Shown here: piece after piece, positions 18,288-26,030 of the stretch
How the letters are laid out: each line of letters starts with the position of its first letter
Position numbering within the stretch: the stretch's first letter is position 1
Source of the DNA: Streptomyces naganishii JCM 4654
Lineage (GTDB): Bacteria; Actinomycetota; Actinomycetes; Streptomycetales; Streptomycetaceae
Assembly: GCF_014650575.1 (NCBI RefSeq)
Contig: NZ_BMVF01000008.1
Location: 282,039-346,038, forward strand
DNA length: 64,000 nucleotides
Direction of reading: 5' to 3'
Position numbers and translations under genes: made by a program
Notes under the pieces: model-generated
What the model was told of the DNA's origin: nothing
Database searches by the model: none
What the model saw: only the letters and a program-made list of their open reading frames with translations

Positions 18288-20534
18288 CTACGCGGCCGGG
18301 CTGCTCGACGCCTTCAGGTCCTTCTTCAGGTAGCCCATGTCCTCGTAGACCGGCGTGCGGAAGCCGAAGGAGCCGATGTTGGCGAGGTCTTTGCGGACGG
18401 CGGTCAGCTGGGGGCGCTGGTAGAGGGGGATCGAGCCGGCCGTGGCCCAGATGCGGGCGTCGGCCTTGCGGATCAGGTCCCGCTCCTCGCCCTGGTCCAG
18501 GGTGGCGACGGCCTGGTCGAGGAGCTGGTCGACCTGGTCGGTGCCGACCCGGGTGTAGTTCTGCTGGACGTTCAGGGAGCCGTCGGCGCCGGGGACGGGC
18601 TTGGCGTAGATCGGGCGGGCGTCGGTGGCCGGGAAGGCGGAGGAGGGCCAGGAGTACAGGGCGAGGTCGTACTGGCCGGAGGCGATGTGGTCGCGGAAGT
18701 AGCTCTCGTCGGAGACCTTGGTGATCTCCGTGGCGATGCCGACCTTGCCGAGCATGGCCGTGATGCGGTCGGCGACCTTGCGCAGGGTGTCCGAGCCGGG
18801 GCCGGAGGGCAGCACGAAGCGCAGGGAGAGCGGCTTGCCGTCCTTGGCCAGCGGCCCGGCCTTGGCGCCGGCGCCGGCCGGGGCCGCGGTGCCCTTCGGG
18901 GCGTACGCGCCCGGGGCGCCGCCCTGCTTGAGGTGCTCCTGGGCGTAGGGGCGGCCGTCCTGGGCGAGCTGCCGGGCGCCGCCGTCGCCGGCGTGGCCGT
19001 CCTCGCTGCCCCGGTGGCCGGGCTGCTGCCGGTTCGCCCGCTGGTCGTCGTGGCCCTTGTTGTCCTCGACGTGGTCGTTGACGCCGACGATGTAGGTGCC
19101 GTCGTCGCTCTGCGAGGGGTCGGGCGAGCCGTCGGACGGGTGGCCCTCGGCGCCGGCCGCCTTCTCGCCCTTCTTCTGCGCCGTGACCGGGCCGGGCACC
19201 CAGCCGGCGTCGGCCAGCAGGGCGCGGGCCTGGGCCGTGTCCTGGCCGCCGAGGGCGTCGCTGCTGTCGGCGTAGGCGTCCTGGCCGGACAGCGCGAGGT
19301 GGCTGCCGACCGGGACGGCGGGCAGGCCGAGCGGCTGGAGGACCACGCGGGCGAGCTCGGCGCGGTTCAGCGCGTGGGCCACGGCGTGCCGCACGCGCTC
19401 GTCGGCGAGGGGGCCGTCGGCGCCGTTGAGGGCGAGCTGGGTGTAGGCGGGCTCCAGGGACTTGCGGATCTCGAAGTCGCGCAGGGCCTCCTGCTGCCGC
19501 AGGTACGTGGCGAGCGACTTGCGCTGCTTCTTCAGGGCGCGCCGCTCGTGGCGGGCGGCCTCCTCGTCGGAGCCGTGCAGGACGGCCCAGGAGCGCAGCG
19601 CCTTGGCGGCGGTGCGGCCGCCGGCCGGGCCCTGGAAGGGGAGGCTGCCCTGGGCGCCGGCGGCCTGCGTGATCCGGTCGGCCTCGGAGGGGTCGACGTC
19701 GGCGACGTCCACGGTGCCGTCGGCGAGGGCGGCGGCCCGCTTGTCGCGGGGCACCTCGTGCAGCACGATCTCGGACAGTTTGGCGGTGTGGCCCCACCAG
19801 CGCGGGTTGCGGGTGAGGACGACGTCCTTGTCCTTGGTGTCGGTCCTCTGCACGGCGAAGGGGCCCGCGCTGACCTTGAGCTTCTTGCGGGCCCCGTCGT
19901 TGAAGGCGTCGGCGGTGCCGGTGACGTCCTTGGGGTAGAGCGGGGAGAACAGCGAGCGCCAGTCGGCGTAGGGCTTGGCGAAGGTGACGCGGACCTCGAG
20001 GTCGTTGGCGCCGCGCTCGACCTTCTCGATGCGGTCGTAGCCGGCGTTGCGGGCGGTCCAGTAGGCGGAGTCCTTGCCGGACAGGGCGCGCCACTGGGCG
20101 GCGAAGTCCTCGGCGCCGATCTCGCGGCCGTCGCTCCAGACGGCCTGCTGGTTGAGGCGGTAGACGACGACCTGCTTGGGTTCGGTCTCCACCACCCGGG
20201 CGGAGTCGAGGTAGTCGGCATCGCGCTGCGGGCGGCCGCTCTCGTCGAGCCGGAACATGGCGGGCAGGACGGCCTGGGCGACGCGGGTGGTGCCGGCGTC
20301 GGCGTCCGCCTGGTAGGTGTTCAGCGTCTGGGGCATGGCGTCCACGGCCCAGCGCAGGGTGCCGCCGTCGGCGAGGCGGTCCCGGGGGGCGGCCGCGATG
20401 TCCTGTGCGGCCAGCGGCTTGCTGCCCTCGTCGTCGGAGCCGCAGCCGGCCAGGAGGGGCACCGCGAGCGCGCCCGCGGCCAGGAAGGCGACCGAGCGCG
20501 TCACCGAGCGCGGTCCGACACCGTCGTACGACAT
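18288..20534 (-). CDS. ABC transporter substrate-binding lipoprotein (family 5) with atypical insertions
   Basis: A 748-residue lipoprotein, 200 residues longer than the two opp binding proteins. The ATG at 20534 follows GGAGGT; the lipobox is VPLLAGCGSD. SBP_bac_5 elements are visible: NQQAVWSDGREIGAEDFAAQW, a VRHAVAHALNRAEL helix and a C-terminal ARIWATAGSIPLYQRP. Two insertions break the fold: a basic helical stretch near residues 320-360 (ERRALKKQRKSLATYL), and a roughly 120-residue disordered region near 455-575 rich in D, G, H, Q and A. No permease or ATPase is adjacent, so it may share another transporter or act as a sensor. A 179-base spacer separates it from typA. Confidence 0.85.
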   Translation of the reverse strand: MSYDGVGPRSVTRSVAFLAAGALAVPLLAGCGSDDEGSKPLAAQDIAAAPRDRLADGGTLRWAVDAMPQTLNTYQADADAGTTRVAQAVLPAMFRLDESGRPQRDADYLDSARVVETEPKQVVVYRLNQQAVWSDGREIGAEDFAAQWRALSGKDSAYWTARNAGYDRIEKVERGANDLEVRVTFAKPYADWRSLFSPLYPKDVTGTADAFNDGARKKLKVSAGPFAVQRTDTKDKDVVLTRNPRWWGHTAKLSEIVLHEVPRDKRAAALADGTVDVADVDPSEADRITQAAGAQGSLPFQGPAGGRTAAKALRSWAVLHGSDEEAARHERRALKKQRKSLATYLRQQEALRDFEIRKSLEPAYTQLALNGADGPLADERVRHAVAHALNRAELARVVLQPLGLPAVPVGSHLALSGQDAYADSSDALGGQDTAQARALLADAGWVPGPVTAQKKGEKAAGAEGHPSDGSPDPSQSDDGTYIVGVNDHVEDNKGHDDQRANRQQPGHRGSEDGHAGDGGARQLAQDGRPYAQEHLKQGGAPGAYAPKGTAAPAGAGAKAGPLAKDGKPLSLRFVLPSGPGSDTLRKVADRITAMLGKVGIATEITKVSDESYFRDHIASGQYDLALYSWPSSAFPATDARPIYAKPVPGADGSLNVQQNYTRVGTDQVDQLLDQAVATLDQGEERDLIRKADARIWATAGSIPLYQRPQLTAVRKDLANIGSFGFRTPVYEDMGYLKKDLKASSSPAA

Positions 20535-20939
20535 CTGTGCTACCTCCGTGGAGCCGCTCCCGCCGGTGGACACAAGTATGGTTTGTTCACATTTGGCGGT
20601 ATTTTGGTGCTGATCCGATCTACGCCGATCCACGGCCCACTGAAGAGGAAAGGGTTCGCCGTCCGGGGGCGACACGGCGGCACGGGCCCGCAAGGTCACC
20701 CGTCCGGCGCAACGCACGCCCCCGGCGCAGACAGAGCGCGTGCGGGCGCGCGTGTGGGGTGTGCAATCCGCCAATCGCTGCACACGCCTTCCCACCGACA
20801 CGTGTGACGCGCAACACTCGCAGGCGCATGAACGATGCCGTCCAGGGCAGGCCCTGCCGACGGTTCCCGGCGTCCGCCCGGAGGGCGGCCGGGCGGGAAC
20901 CCACCGGCGCGGCCCGGCCCGCGGAAGTGAGGTCACGTC
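20535..20939. other. Intergenic region between divergent genes
   Basis: About 405 bases between the atypical binding-protein gene (leftward) and the succinate dehydrogenase operon (rightward). The segment 20575-20620 is AT-richer (TTTGTTCACATTTGG, ATTTTGGTGC) and is the likely leftward promoter. No gene, tRNA or known riboswitch was recognised. Confidence 0.45.
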
Positions 20940-21227
20940 ATGTCCGTGCACGACGACCTGACGTCGGTACAGCGCGCCGTAGACGACCTGCTGCGGTCGG
21001 TGGGCCGGCTGGAGCAGCAACTCGGCGGCGGGCTGGAGGTGCGCCGCGTGCGCACCGACGCCGATCACCTGCGCGAGAGCGTCGCCCTGCTGCGCGCGGC
21101 CTCCGAGGGCCCCGCCACCGCTCCGCGCCCCTCGCTCGTCACCATCTCCGACGCCCCCTACGACATCAGCCTGTGGACGGACTCGGACGACGAGGGTCTC
21201 GGCGCCCGCGACCGCCACGCCCCCTGA
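20940..21227 (+). CDS. Small conserved-looking protein of unknown function
   Basis: A 95-residue soluble protein. Residues 5-55 look like an amphipathic or coiled-coil helix (VDDLLRSVGRLEQQLGGGLEVRRV), followed by an acidic C-terminus (SLWTDSDDEGLGARD). Its ATG at 20940 has a GAAGTGAGG site. It ends 24 bases before the predicted cytochrome b subunit gene and is probably the first gene of that operon. I cannot assign a function. Confidence 0.7.
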   Translation: MSVHDDLTSVQRAVDDLLRSVGRLEQQLGGGLEVRRVRTDADHLRESVALLRAASEGPATAPRPSLVTISDAPYDISLWTDSDDEGLGARDRHAP

Positions 21228-21251
21228 CCCGACCCGACCGGAGTCCTTGAG

Positions 21252-22088
21252 TTGGCCACTGGTACGGAACCTCCCGGAACACAACCCCGTCCGTCCGGCG
21301 GCGGCGTCCACTCACCGGCACGCGCCGCCATCGCCGCACCGCACCTGCGGACCGACCGCTGGTGGCTGGCGCCCGCCGCCACCGCGGCCGGCCTGTTCGC
21401 CTTCGTCGTGTACTCGACCTGGCGGGCCTTCGCGAACGCGGACTACTACGCGGCCCCCTACGTCTCGCCGTTCTACTCGCCGTGCCTGGCCCAGAACTGC
21501 CGGACCATGCACGCGGGCCCGAACGCCGACCTGTTCGGCAGCTGGTGGGCGATCTCCCCGGCGATCATCATCCTGATCTTCCCGCTGGGCTTCCGCCTGA
21601 CCTGCTATTACTACCGCAAGGCCTACTACCGGGGCTTCTGGGCCTCGCCCCCGGCCTGCGCGGTGGCCGAGCCGCACAAGAAGTACACCGGCGAGACCCG
21701 CTTCCCGCTGATCCTGCAGAACGTCCACCGGTACTTCTTCTACGCGGCGATCCTGGTCGCCGGCGTGCTGACCTACGACACGGTGCTGTCCTTCCGCGAC
21801 CAGCACTACCGCTGGGGCCACATGGGCCTGGGCACCCTGGTCTTCCTGGTCAACATCGCGCTGATCTGGACGTACACGATCTCCTGCCACTCCTGCCGGC
21901 ACATCGTCGGCGGGCAGCTCAAGCACTTCTCCAAGCACCCCGTGCGCTACCGGGCCTGGCGGTTCGTGGGCCGGCTCAACGCCCACCACATGCTGCTGGC
22001 CTGGCTGTCGCTGGCGAGCGTGGCGCTCGCCGACTTCTACGTCTACCTGGTCGCCTCCGGCGTCTTCGACGATCCGCGCTTCTTCTAG
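21252..22088 (+). CDS. Succinate dehydrogenase/fumarate reductase membrane anchor (cytochrome b-like)
   Basis: A 278-residue integral membrane protein with five predicted helices (near residues 37-57, 92-115, 158-176, 197-221 and 244-265). Histidines in or near helices (VHRYFFY, CHSCRHIVGG, NAHHMLLAW) are suitable haem ligands. It precedes the flavoprotein and iron-sulfur genes of a type I have seen as mycobacterial Sdh1 (single large anchor, 646-residue flavoprotein). The TTG at 21252 is the likely start, after CGGAG. It would anchor the complex and pass electrons to menaquinone. Confidence 0.82.
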   Translation: MATGTEPPGTQPRPSGGGVHSPARAAIAAPHLRTDRWWLAPAATAAGLFAFVVYSTWRAFANADYYAAPYVSPFYSPCLAQNCRTMHAGPNADLFGSWWAISPAIIILIFPLGFRLTCYYYRKAYYRGFWASPPACAVAEPHKKYTGETRFPLILQNVHRYFFYAAILVAGVLTYDTVLSFRDQHYRWGHMGLGTLVFLVNIALIWTYTISCHSCRHIVGGQLKHFSKHPVRYRAWRFVGRLNAHHMLLAWLSLASVALADFYVYLVASGVFDDPRFF

Positions 22089-22112
22089 AGATCCCAGTGA
22101 GGAACTGAACTG

Positions 22113-24056
22113 ATGTCCGTGGTCGACCGGCAGGATTGGGACGTCGTCGTGGTCGGTGCCGGGGGCGCCGGGCTGCGGGCCGCCATCGAGGCGCGCGAGC
22201 GCGGGGCGCGCACGGCGGTGATCTGCAAGTCGCTGTTCGGCAAGGCGCACACCGTGATGGCGGAGGGCGGCATCGCGGCCGCCATGGGCAACGCCAACGA
22301 GCACGACAACTGGCAGGTCCACTTCCGCGACACCATGCGCGGCGGCAAGTTCCTCAACCAGTGGCGGATGGCCGAGCTGCACGCGCAGGAGGCCCCGCAG
22401 CGGGTGTGGGAACTGGAGACCTGGGGCGCGCTGTTCGACCGGACCAGGGACGGCCGGATCTCGCAGCGCAACTTCGGCGGGCACGAGTACCCGCGCCTGG
22501 CCCACGTCGGCGACCGCACCGGCCTTGAGCTGATCCGCACCCTCCAGCAGAAGATCGTCTCGCTCCAGCAGGAGGACCACCGCGAGACCGGGGACTACGA
22601 GTCCCGGCTGAAGGTCTTCCAGGAGTGCACCGTCACCCGGGTCCTCAAGGACGGCGAGCAGGTGAGCGGGGTCTTCGCCTACGAGCGGGAGTCCGGCCGC
22701 TTCTTCGTGCTCCAGGCCCCGGCGGTCGTGATCGCCACCGGGGGCATCGGCAAGTCGTTCAAGGTGACCTCCAACTCCTGGGAGTACACCGGCGACGGCC
22801 ACGCGCTCGCCCTGCTCGCCGGGGCGCCGCTGGTGAACATGGAGTTCGTGCAGTTCCACCCGACCGGCATGGTCTGGCCGCCGTCGGTGAAGGGCATCCT
22901 CGTCACCGAGTCGGTGCGCGGCGACGGCGGGGTGCTGCGCAACTCCGAGGGCAAGCGGTTCATGTTCGACTACGTGCCCGACGTCTTCAAGGAGAAGTAC
23001 GCCGAGTCGGAGGAGGAGGCGGACCGCTGGTACGAGGACCCGGACAACAACCGGCGTCCCCCCGAACTGCTTCCCCGTGACGAGGTGGCCCGCGCGATCA
23101 ACTCCGAGGTGAAGGCGGGCCGCGGCTCGCCGCACGGCGGGGTCTTCCTCGACGTGTCCACGCGCATGCCGGCCGAGGTCATCCGGCGCCGGCTGCCGTC
23201 CATGTACCACCAGTTCAAGGAGCTGGCGGACGTGGACATCACGGCCGAGTCGATGGAGGTCGGGCCGACCTGCCACTACGTGATGGGCGGGGTCGCGGTC
23301 GACTCCGACACGGCGGCGGCGCGCGGCGTGCCCGGGCTGTTCGCGGCCGGCGAGGTGGCCGGCGGCATGCACGGCTCCAACCGGCTGGGCGGCAACTCCC
23401 TGTCCGACCTGCTGGTGTTCGGCCGCCGGGCCGGCTGGCACGCGGCCGAGTACGCGCAGGGCCTGGGCCGCTCCCGGCCGCCCGTGGACGACGCCCAGGT
23501 CGACACGGCGGCGGCGGAGGCGCTGCGGCCCTTCTCCGCCGAGGAGGCCGGGGCCCGGCAGGAGACGGGCGGCCCGCCCGAGAACCCGTACACCCTCCAC
23601 CAGCAGCTCCAGCAGACCATGAACGACCTGGTCGGCATCATCCGCCGCGAGGGCGAGATGCAGGAGGCGCTCAGGAAGCTCGCCGAGCTGCGGGTGCGGG
23701 CCCGCCGGGCGGGCGTGGAGGGGCACCGGCAGTTCAACCCGGGCTGGCACCTCGCGCTCGACCTGCGCAACATGCTGCTGGTCAGCGAGTGCGTGGCGCG
23801 GGCCGCGCTGGAGCGCACCGAGTCGCGCGGCGGGCACACCCGCGAGGACTGCCCCTCGATGGAGCGCGAGTGGCGCCCGGTCAACCTGCTGTGCCGGCTC
23901 AGCGACCCCACCGGCGGTCTGGCGGCCACCGACCCGGTCCGCGGCCAGATCACCCTTTCCCGTGAGACTACCGAACCCATCCGCCCGGACCTGCTCGCCC
24001 TCTTCGAGAAGGAGGAGCTGGTCAAGTACCTCGCCGAAGAGGAGCTGTACGAGTGA
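22113..24056 (+). CDS. sdhA: Succinate dehydrogenase/fumarate reductase flavoprotein subunit
   Basis: A 647-residue catalytic subunit that oxidises succinate to fumarate (or the reverse). The N-terminal FAD site is VVVGAGGAGLRAAIEA. The covalent-FAD region GKAHTVMAEGGIAA has the histidine at residue 46. The catalytic motifs HPTGMVWP and the Arg/His-rich C-terminal region (MHGSNRLGGNSL) are present. The ATG at 22113 lies 24 bases after the anchor gene. The stop overlaps the iron-sulfur subunit by 4 nt (GTGA). Streptomyces usually has a second, conventional sdhCDAB operon, so this is probably the alternative enzyme. Confidence 0.93.
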   Translation: MSVVDRQDWDVVVVGAGGAGLRAAIEARERGARTAVICKSLFGKAHTVMAEGGIAAAMGNANEHDNWQVHFRDTMRGGKFLNQWRMAELHAQEAPQRVWELETWGALFDRTRDGRISQRNFGGHEYPRLAHVGDRTGLELIRTLQQKIVSLQQEDHRETGDYESRLKVFQECTVTRVLKDGEQVSGVFAYERESGRFFVLQAPAVVIATGGIGKSFKVTSNSWEYTGDGHALALLAGAPLVNMEFVQFHPTGMVWPPSVKGILVTESVRGDGGVLRNSEGKRFMFDYVPDVFKEKYAESEEEADRWYEDPDNNRRPPELLPRDEVARAINSEVKAGRGSPHGGVFLDVSTRMPAEVIRRRLPSMYHQFKELADVDITAESMEVGPTCHYVMGGVAVDSDTAAARGVPGLFAAGEVAGGMHGSNRLGGNSLSDLLVFGRRAGWHAAEYAQGLGRSRPPVDDAQVDTAAAEALRPFSAEEAGARQETGGPPENPYTLHQQLQQTMNDLVGIIRREGEMQEALRKLAELRVRARRAGVEGHRQFNPGWHLALDLRNMLLVSECVARAALERTESRGGHTREDCPSMEREWRPVNLLCRLSDPTGGLAATDPVRGQITLSRETTEPIRPDLLALFEKEELVKYLAEEELYE

Positions 24057-24823
24057 GCAGCTACGAGGCCCGCTTCAAGGTGTGGCGGGGCGACGCGGAC
24101 GGCGGAGGCCTGAAGGACTTCCGGGTCGAGGTCAACGACGGCGAGGTGGTGCTCGACATCATCCACCGCCTCCAGGCCACCCAGGCGCCCGACCTCGCCG
24201 TGCGCTGGAACTGCAAGGCGGGCAAGTGCGGTTCGTGCTCGGCGGAGATCAACGGGCGGCCGCGGCTGATGTGCATGACCCGCATGTCGGTGTTCGCCCC
24301 CGAGGAGACGGTCACCGTCACCCCGCTGCGCACCTTCCCGGTGATCCGGGACCTGGTGACGGACGTCGGCTTCAACTACGTCAAGGCGCGCGAGGTCCCG
24401 TCCTTCGTACCGCCGGCCGGTCTCGGCCCCGGCGAGTACCGGATGTTCCAGGAGGACGTGGACCGCCCGCAGGAGTTCCGCAAGTGCATCGAGTGCTTCC
24501 TGTGCCAGGACGTGTGCCACGTGGTGCGCGACCACGAGGACAACAAGCGGGCGTACGCCGGGCCGCGCTTCCTGATGCGCGTGGCCGAGCTGGACATGCA
24601 CCCGCTGGACGCGGCCGAGGAGTCGGGCCTGGACCGCAAGGCGTCGGCCCAGGACGACCACGGCCTCGGCTACTGCAACATCACCAAGTGCTGCACGGAG
24701 GTCTGTCCCGAGGGCATCAGGATCACGGACAACGCGCTGATCCCGCTGAAGGAACGGGCCGTCGACCGCAAGTACGACCCGCTGGTGTGGCTGGGCTCGA
24801 AGATCGGCAGACGGCGGACCTAG
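24053..24823 (+). CDS. sdhB: Succinate dehydrogenase/fumarate reductase iron-sulfur subunit
   Basis: A 256-residue electron-transfer subunit. The [2Fe-2S] ferredoxin loop is CKAGKCGSCSAEI plus a later cysteine in PRLMC. The C-terminal cluster motifs are CIECFLCQDVC and CNITKCCTEVCPEG, for the [4Fe-4S] and [3Fe-4S] centres. It starts at a GTG that overlaps the flavoprotein stop codon, so the two subunits are translationally coupled. Electrons would pass from the flavin to the membrane anchor encoded at 21252. Confidence 0.93.
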   Translation: MSSYEARFKVWRGDADGGGLKDFRVEVNDGEVVLDIIHRLQATQAPDLAVRWNCKAGKCGSCSAEINGRPRLMCMTRMSVFAPEETVTVTPLRTFPVIRDLVTDVGFNYVKAREVPSFVPPAGLGPGEYRMFQEDVDRPQEFRKCIECFLCQDVCHVVRDHEDNKRAYAGPRFLMRVAELDMHPLDAAEESGLDRKASAQDDHGLGYCNITKCCTEVCPEGIRITDNALIPLKERAVDRKYDPLVWLGSKIGRRRT

Positions 24824-24849
24824 GGGCTGACGTCCCGATCACGCGGGGC

Positions 24850-25965
24850 TCATGACGGGCGGAGCCAGCCCTCCCGGTACGCGCTCCAGTCGGCCTCGGT
24901 GGCGGCGAAGTCCACGTAGAGGGCGACGCCGAAGCGGGCGCGGTCGCGGTCGGTGCGGGACAGACCGAGGCGGACCCCGCGGACCGCGGCCGGGACGGTC
25001 TCCGCGTGCGCCCGGTGGCCGAAGCGGTTCTCGTGGAAGAAGGGCAGCCCCATCAGCAGGTGGGTGGTGGGCGGGGTGACCTCCAGGGCGAGGGAGGTCT
25101 GCTGGGCGACGTAGCCGCCGTACAGGCTCTGGAGCGGCTGCATGGTGTCGTACGACATCACGGCGATCTGGTCGACCCGGCGGGCCACCTGCCCGAAGTA
25201 GGCCTGCGACCACCACTTGGGGTGGCCGGCGAGGGTCCCCCACAGGGCGTGGAAGGCGGGGAGCGGGTCGATCTGGTGCGCGGCGACGGACAGCGGGACG
25301 TGGTGCGCGCGGGTGAGGGCGTGCAGGTCGTCCAGGAGGTCCAGGTAGTCGGTGTCGCCGGAGTGCAGCGGCTCCAGGTCGAAGTGGGCGCCGTCGAAAC
25401 CGGCGGCCAGGACCGCGCGGGTGGAGGCCACCACGTTGGCGCGGGTGCGCGCCCGCTCCAGCCGCAGGCCGTCGGGGCTCTCGGTGGCCAGCTTGTCGCC
25501 GAGCCACGCCTGCACGCGGACGCCGGGCAGGGCGCGGTGCACCGACGCGACGAGCCAACGGGCTTCGGAGTACGCCGACTCGGGCAGGGTGCCGTCGTGC
25601 TCCAGCGGGCCGGCGTGCACGTAGAGGTCGCGGATGCCGGTGCCCTCCAGCCGGCGGGCGAGGGCCTGGACGTCGGCGTCCTTCTTCCGGCCGTCCACCC
25701 AGGCGTGGCCCAGCCAGATCGCGTCCTGGTTGCGCGTGTACGTGCCGTCGGCCGCCTCGCCCGTGAAGTTGACCCGCAGGGCGGTCTCGGCGGCCAGCAG
25801 GGGCAGGACGAGGACGAGTACCAGGGCGAGGGCGAGGCGCCGGACCAGGCGCAGGCGGCGACCGGGGCCGGAGGGGGCGGTCGCCGGCTCCTCGTGCGCT
25901 TGCGTCCGCGTTCCCGCGTCCGTGCCCGCTTCCGCGTCCGCCCCCGGTGGTGCTTCCGAGTCCAC
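24850..25965 (-). CDS. Membrane-anchored TIM-barrel (GH18-like) protein of unknown function
   Basis: A 371-residue protein starting at a GTG (25965) with GGAGGGG seven bases upstream. A 40-residue cytoplasmic segment rich in A, G, T and E precedes one membrane helix (LALALVLVLVLPLLAAETAL). The outside domain has barrel-strand features of glycosidase-like proteins: RDLYVHAGPL, VQAWLGDKLA, the acidic FDGAHFDLEPL (compare the GH18 D-x-x-D-x-D-x-E strand) and IAVMSYDTM. The strand-4 motif keeps D, D and E, but spacing differs from true chitinases. It might bind or cleave a cell-wall polymer, or be inactive. It converges on sdhB. Confidence 0.7.
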   Translation of the reverse strand: MDSEAPPGADAEAGTDAGTRTQAHEEPATAPSGPGRRLRLVRRLALALVLVLVLPLLAAETALRVNFTGEAADGTYTRNQDAIWLGHAWVDGRKKDADVQALARRLEGTGIRDLYVHAGPLEHDGTLPESAYSEARWLVASVHRALPGVRVQAWLGDKLATESPDGLRLERARTRANVVASTRAVLAAGFDGAHFDLEPLHSGDTDYLDLLDDLHALTRAHHVPLSVAAHQIDPLPAFHALWGTLAGHPKWWSQAYFGQVARRVDQIAVMSYDTMQPLQSLYGGYVAQQTSLALEVTPPTTHLLMGLPFFHENRFGHRAHAETVPAAVRGVRLGLSRTDRDRARFGVALYVDFAATEADWSAYREGWLRPS

Positions 25966-26030
25966 GTCCGTTCCCCTCCGCGTCGCCGCCGCTTCGGGGT
26001 ACGACGATCGACGGCGGCTTGGCGGTTGCG

